Shown piece after piece: positions 46,864 to 64,000 of a stretch of DNA of 64,000 bases (the first letter of the stretch is position 1; the number at the start of each line of letters is the position of its first letter). Under the pieces are notes generated by a model that searched no databases, was not told where the DNA came from, and saw only the letters and a list, made by a program, of their open reading frames with translations. A program made the translations under genes and the position numbers. Source of the stretch: Maylandia zebra (Eukaryota; Chordata; Actinopteri; Cichliformes; Cichlidae); assembly GCF_041146795.1 (NCBI RefSeq), contig NC_135188.1, positions 3,892,419 through 3,956,418 on the forward strand, in the 5' to 3' direction.

Positions 46864-47428
46864 ATGTATTAAAAAAAGGTGGGTTGTCATTTGTGAGCAT
46901 AAGTTTAACCATCTAACCAACAAGCAAAAGCTCCATGTTTAGATCCCACCTAATAGGGCACAAATCCCACTGGGGTTGTGTTAGGAACGGCATCGGATGA
47001 TCAAAAATGCAGTACAACTTTTTGTGAGTAAGGAAGCAGCTGAAAGTTGTTTACACGGTGTTTTTATCCTCACAAAGTATAAATGGTTGTATGCACGTAT
47101 TTCAGGCATATTAGTTGGTTCAAATATTGTGTCTCTAGCTTCCTTAATGTATGTGTATAGCTGCTGCAGAGGGTCATGGATCAGGATGGCCAGAACAGCA
47201 TGCTGGCTTACATACTGTAAAATAAGGACCCTTAGTGTTTTAAATACGCATTTGACATATTACTATGCATTTTTCTCGCACACTCCATAGTATAGTTACT
47301 GGAATGGATCCTATATTTGTGTGCTAATGTATCGGGTCCACAGTTAAGCCCAGAGTCAGTCAACCGACACTCTTTGATGGATCACTTTAAAAAGAACACA
47401 GTGAACCGCAGAGAATTTATCTTCTTTT

Positions 47429-47434
47429 TTTAAT
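47429..47434 (-). terminator. Possible ANKRD24 polyadenylation signal (ATTAAA)
   Basis: The minus strand carries ATTAAA about 300 nt after the ANKRD24 stop. No AATAAA is closer. This is a weak call. Confidence 0.3.
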
Positions 47435-47737
47435 TAAAACTATTATATAAAAAAAAAACAAATCAATGCATCTGGTATCGTCTAAATATTCACTCTGTCA
47501 CATTCACATTCTGCTTTCATAAACTCCTCACATACTACACAATAAAGGCACTCCATGTTCCATTTTTCTATCGGTTGTTTGGGTTACTACATTACAAGCA
47601 TGCAGCGATACCTGACCACAGATCAGTTGTATTTGGCTTTATACTGGGTACTGGTCCCACAGGCTGCTGTGATAGAGCTGCTATGCTGCCCTGTAGAGGG
47701 GACTGGAGCTGAGAGAAACTTGCAGATGCTCTAAATT

Positions 47738-59463
<11,726 letters not shown>

Positions 59464-59899
59464 AACGGTTGGACAGCCTTTGTCTAAACAGGTGCACTGC
59501 AAAGTAAGAATAAAAAAAAAGAGCTAAAGTTAAAATGCTAGTGTAATTCTCAGTGGGTCTTAAGGAGGGTTTGATTCATTTACCCATTACTCAGCTCTCA
59601 ACAGTGGACCAGCCACAGGGTAAGTACTAAAATTTGGGGAGTACATAGGGAATGCACCACCAGGCTAGCATCAACACTAACGCAGTTCATGCAGACACAC
59701 AATTGCTGGAGAAACGTGCAGCCTACCCGTGGACGACCGTCTAGCTCCAGGTGAGGGTTTCATCTGTCCCACGAGCTCCTCGCGGCAAAATACTGAAGTC
59801 ACTGCTGCCTGGCGGACAGCAAGAATGCGCCCGCCCTAATCGTAAATTAACCAATCAGCACTGCAGGAAACGCCGGATCAGCGTTTGATTGGAGATGAT

Positions 59900-62559
59900 G
59901 GATGGCAACTTTGTTCTGTCGCGTGCAGCACAGCCAGCCAAAGGCAGACTTGTTCTAAAAGTTGTGGTTTCAAGAAGCGTAGAGAAGCAGTGACGAGCAC
60001 AGGCGTTTCATAGGGTGATGGTGACATTATCGAGGTATTACGTCATATATGATTTGTTGTTTTGTCGCTGTTTTCTGCGGGTAGTGGTAGCGGTGGGAAA
60101 GTTCCACAGTTTAGAAAATTTTAGCCAATCACAGAAAGTAAACCTCACCAATGGCAACACTGGAGGGCCCGACCCCGGAAGCAAACACCTTTATGTAATA
60201 AGAAAGAGTGAGGTGAGGGAAAATAGAATTTACCTTAATGTTACTGTATTACAGGTGCCACGTAAAGACTAGTGTGTGTTTTACTAGACTGATTCGCTTT
60301 ACTGCCTCTGCGGGTTATTTTTGTTTTTTTGTTTGCAGTTGCCCTGTTCTTTGTCATAACTGCAAGTAACTGACAAGTAAGTTAACTGTGGTTAAAGTGG
60401 GACACTGGTGTGCTCATGCTTATTAAAGAGCACATGGAATGCAATGCACACCAACCACCAAATGAGGGCAGTCGATGCAAGGCAGATGAAGCTATGGAAA
60501 TCCGCTGCTTCTACAGGTCTGCTTTGCACCCCCCCCCCTCACTATCTCCTTTTGTCAAGGCAAACGCTTATGCTGACATTAAGATTAAACTCAAGGCTTT
60601 GATATATGTGTGCATCACTGTGTATGTGTGAAACCTGTAGTATGTTTGTGTTTGTCAAATTTCATAAATGATAGCACATTGAAGCCAAAATCTGAGTGAA
60701 GCTTGGAGTTCAGAGGAAATGTCACCTCTATATTTAGCCCGTTATAATGAGGCAGCCTTATTAATTCTATGAAAAGAAAAATACAGAGCTTCTTTTTCTG
60801 TTATGTAACTGCGGTTATTTTGCATGGAAAAAACTGCAGTCACTATTTACCTGTCTGATTGTGTGCCTGTCAGTCTGACTGTCTCTGATTTCATGTCGGT
60901 GAGAGATCCAAATTTTCCATTTCAGTTTTTCTCCCCTCTGTGCTCTCCATGTGTCCTCCTCTTGCTCACTCTGACAGCTTGCATGTCTGTTCATCTCTGA
61001 TTGTTCCATCTACTGCTTAGTCTCTGTCTTTGAGTTCTGGCTTTCACCCTGGTCGGGATGGAAATAAAAAATTAGATGTGTCCTCAATATGGTACTCGCT
61101 AGGGGGTTAGAGGAGGTGTTGGATTGAAGGGATTGTGCAGATGAAAAAAGGGGAAGGTGTGACTAAGGGGAGGGGGAAGAGAAGAGATATTACAGCTACA
61201 GTGAAAGATATGAGAGGAGATAAAAATTCAAAGGTGGAAAAGAAAGGGCAGGGGAAGAGATATCGGGAGCTAGTAAAGCTCCAGGAAATAATGACAACCA
61301 AAAGATGGCTTTTTTCCGTTGTCATCTGGGAGAAAAGATTGTAGGTAATTTGATAACATGATTTTGTGGGGACGGCATATTTTTGTTAATAAATATATGG
61401 ATCTAATTCCTATAAGATAAAATCTTTAGCACAATGCCCATATGATAACGACTGATTCTCAGACTACTTAAACCTCACAATGAGACTTTGTTTTCAACTC
61501 TGGAAACTTTCTTTTCCCCAATAAGAATAATGGCAGGCATTTAGTGGCTAGTGAAATTGAATCCCTTCTTCACATTTACTGCTTCACTGCTATAATTGAT
61601 TTAAATTGAGCTGCAGGGCCCACAAAGATTTGCATTCACACTAATAAAGTGCACTCAGATTTTTTTCAGAAACACCTGGAGCCATGTTTTTGATCTCTTG
61701 ACCCTCTTTAGGTATGGAGCCAGTACTTGGTAAACACTGGTGGAGACAGACTCAGTAGGCACAATGGCGGAGATGTAAAAAGCTAGATGGGATAATGTTG
61801 ATGGCTGTGCTGATAGTGTGGTGGGGGTGGATTCTAGCTTGCTGACCTCATCCTTTCTCTCTCACCCCTGGGAGAAAGTGAGCTCATAAAGAAAGAGGCA
61901 TTTACGGTCTTTTAACAGACTTAGATGGTCCTTAACCGCTGTTGCACACAATCCAATTTTCCTGCCTGTGCAGTGGATGATGTGACGTTTGTGAGAGGAT
62001 GAAACACATTCAGAGAGGTCAGTAAGGATTGAAAAGAGAAGATGAAACACAAACATCCTTAAGTTTTTCCTCAGAGTGGATGGGACTTGATGCCTTTTGG
62101 CATCTTGTTTGTGTGGTAGGGCTTTCTTTTGTTTGGTCCCTACAACCCTGATCATGTTGTCAACTGCGTGGGAAGCAGATGACATTTTCAGTACTATTAG
62201 TGCGTTTGAAGTTCCCAGTTGTTAAAGGCAAAATCATTTAACTTACCTAGACTGACGCTGAAACATTAAAATTGTCCGATGATGTCATGCGAATAAATAA
62301 TGCACAAGTTTGGATGACATTCGTGCGAGGTGTTTTTTTGTTTTTTCTTTATTTCAGCTCCTAGATTCAATTTTTGATTTGTGCTCCTCGTGCACCGCTT
62401 TAAGAGGATGCAGCTATTGTTGAAGCATGTGCGATGTGCAGATATTTCAATGAATGAACGGTCGGCTGACTGCGAAAGGGAGTAGGATGATATTCCACAG
62501 GGAATGAAGCACCTCCCCTTTAATCGCTCGGTTGAGTTTCTCTCGGAGCTGTAGTCGGT
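59900..62559. other. Intergenic region between ANKRD24 and SHD
   Basis: Divergent intergenic DNA. A CRE-like TTACGTCA lies at about 60039. A short C-run lies at about 60530. No coding exon or repeat family was recognised. Confidence 0.5.
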
Positions 62560-62783
62560 CTCGTCACTCGCGCATTTTCCGCCAGTCGTTGGAGGAACTC
62601 TGCTGGATTTCAGGGCTCTTGTGTTAGAAAGGATACTGTTTGTTTTGGTTTTTTTCTTGTGCTTTTGTGGAATAAAAAGTGGAAGTAGAAGGTTTTGACA
62701 CTTGTCGGTGTCGTTTTGTTGTCATCGAGATGGAAAAACGCGGAATTAAGCATCCAAAGTGGCTGAAGGACTGAATTGGCTGG
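62560..62783 (+). promoter_or_regulatory. Probable SHD 5' noncoding exon
   Basis: GC-rich sequence ends in a good donor (CTGG|GTGAGTG) at 62783. The coding exon begins after a CTCCTCCAG acceptor near 63457, so a 5' UTR intron of about 670 nt is likely. The upstream boundary is a guess. Confidence 0.4.
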
Positions 62784-63502
62784 GTGAGTGAATGTGCTTT
62801 CGGAGCGCAGCGCTCGCTCTGGCGTTTAAATTCAGTGTTTTGGTCATTGCTTTTGAGGGGAAGTTTAGGGAAATCCGCGTATCTTCGGCTTTCTGAAATA
62901 AGACTGGGTCAAAACTGAACTTATTAATTTGTTTTCCTCAAATTCCAAAAAGTGAAATCGTTAGAATTTAAAACAACTTATATTTATTTAACTCCTCGTC
63001 TATTTCTAATATTCTCTTCCACACTTTGCTTTTACTTTTGTATCACCGCGTTAGAGTCGCCTTTTATTGCTGGGGTGTGAAATGTAATTGCAGCCTTGGG
63101 CAAAGTCCAGATGCCAGACGTTATTGCTCCCTGCGTAAAACAAAAGGAGTGCGTAAAGCCCAGCTGTCGGTGTAGTTTAATGTCACACGAATGCATGTAA
63201 AAGCACCGAAATCGTGGCTCTGTGATCAGGGGGAGATAATCCTACACAAATATTGTTAGTGAAGCAGGACCTGTGGATTATTATCGTCGCGGGTTTTTTT
63301 TTTTTATAATTGAAAGATTTAATTTTTAATCATTGACCTGTCACATTTAGAAAAGCACAAAATCTCACAAAGCAAATCCAGCACATAGCTCACAAAGCCT
63401 TACAAGAAAAAAAGGTAAAGCAATAACCCTTTATCTGTCCATGTCTATCTCCTCCAGCCTCCTTCTCTCCCTTCACCACACACTGGCATATTTGGAGTGG
63501 AA

Positions 63503-63832
63503 ATGGCCAAGTGGTTAAAAGACTATCTGAGCTTTGGCAAGAAGGTGCCTCCACAGCCTCCAACACCAGACTACACAGAGAGCGAGATCCTCAAAGCCTA
63601 TCGGCTCCAGAGAGACCTCGATTTTGAAGATCCCTATGAGGACTCAGAAAATAGATCCAGGGGAGAGTCTGGAACTTCTGAACCTGCAACACCTGTCTAT
63701 GGGTCTCCCATGAAGTCATCCAGTGTGGACGTGAAGTCTCCTAAACACAGACTGATCAAAGTGGACTCACAGGAACTGGGACGCACCAAGATCCTACTTA
63801 GCACCATCTCTTTAGAGGATCAGCAAGAGCCC
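63503..63832 (+). CDS. shd: SH2 domain-containing adapter protein D (SHD), first coding exon
   Basis: The exon codes 110 residues and stops at a GTGAGT donor; the SH2 domain and the rest lie beyond the window. MAKWLKDYLSFGKK, PPTPDYTESEILKAYR, LDFEDPYED and SPKHRLIKVD are the N-terminal hallmarks of the SHB/SHD/SHE/SHF family, closest to SHD. Members dock on activated tyrosine kinases through a C-terminal SH2 domain and carry tyrosine sites such as DPYED for kinases like ABL. The start is the ATG at 63503; an upstream in-frame GTG has no support. ANKRD24 as neighbour agrees with the human order, from memory. Confidence 0.9.
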
Positions 63833-64000
63833 GTGAGTTTCTCTTTGTACCTATATAAGGAAAAATGTAGGCGATGACAAGCTTTTTATGTGGCCTATCT
63901 CTTGAGAACTAGAGGGATGACCGGAAGGCTAGCGAAGGAAAGAAACTCTCCCACTTCTCTCATCCCATTTTCATCATTGTGACAGTTTTATTGATCAGAC
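63833..64000 (+). other. Start of an SHD intron
   Basis: Intron sequence after the GTGAGT donor runs to the end of the window. No further exon is visible. Confidence 0.7.

Larger units (their letters stand above)
44636..47737. other. SHC2 3' UTR and intergenic space before the ANKRD24 3' end
   Basis: The two genes converge here. The SHC2 3' UTR probably reaches the AATAAA at 46858, and the ANKRD24 3' UTR comes in from the right. Aside from the transposon at 45630-46055, no coding region was seen. Confidence 0.55.

Noticed and set aside
63497-63502. GTG start two codons before the SHD ATG
   Set aside because: Family proteins start MAKW; the ATG at 63503 gives exactly that.

Overview
This window is vertebrate nuclear DNA, almost certainly from a teleost fish. 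It holds multi-exon genes with GT-AG introns, vertebrate-specific adaptor proteins, short introns beside long ones, dense dinucleotide microsatellites, and decayed Tc1-like and LINE fragments of kinds common in fish. Species cannot be fixed from sequence alone. Gene models were built by hand: I joined exons at GT/AG sites, checked that phase was kept across every junction, and compared the proteins with remembered family sequences.

Layout. (1) 1-21890, plus strand: the 3' two-thirds or so of the thioester and receptor-binding part of CPAMD8, an alpha-2-macroglobulin/complement-family protein that ends in a Kazal domain and an acidic, tyrosine-rich tail; 16 exons, 5' end outside the window. 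One intron carries a decayed Tc1-like transposon with a second inverted-repeat element nested in it. (2) 21891-25164: intergenic, with a LINE tail. (3) 25165-27005, plus: ODF3L2-like SHIPPO-repeat protein, 4 exons, complete. (4) 27591-29943, minus: a Cks protein, nearest CKS2, 3 exons, complete, with a cell-cycle-type promoter (CCAAT boxes plus CHR-like site) just upstream. Its 3' end converges on ODF3L2. (5) 32983-44635, plus: SHC2 adaptor, 12 exons, complete, with CH2, PTB, CH1 and SH2 parts. (6) 47738-59463, minus: ANKRD24, 22 coding exons, complete, with N-terminal ankyrin repeats and a long coiled coil; a possible alternative first exon lies at 58057-58128. (7) 63503-63832, plus: first coding exon of SHD, an SH2 adaptor that continues past the window.

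The neighbours do not form a pathway or operon. They are a conserved block: from memory, ODF3L2 and SHC2 are adjacent on human 19p13.3, and ANKRD24 and SHD lie close together in the same band, while CPAMD8 is on 19p13.11. SHC2 and SHD are both phosphotyrosine adaptors but from separate families. No rRNA, tRNA, CRISPR or prokaryotic system was seen. The most interesting points are the p66-like CH2 region and internal p52-type start in SHC2, the alternative ANKRD24 N-terminus, an in-frame 102-nt ANKRD24 intron, the low-complexity insert in CPAMD8, and the nested transposons.
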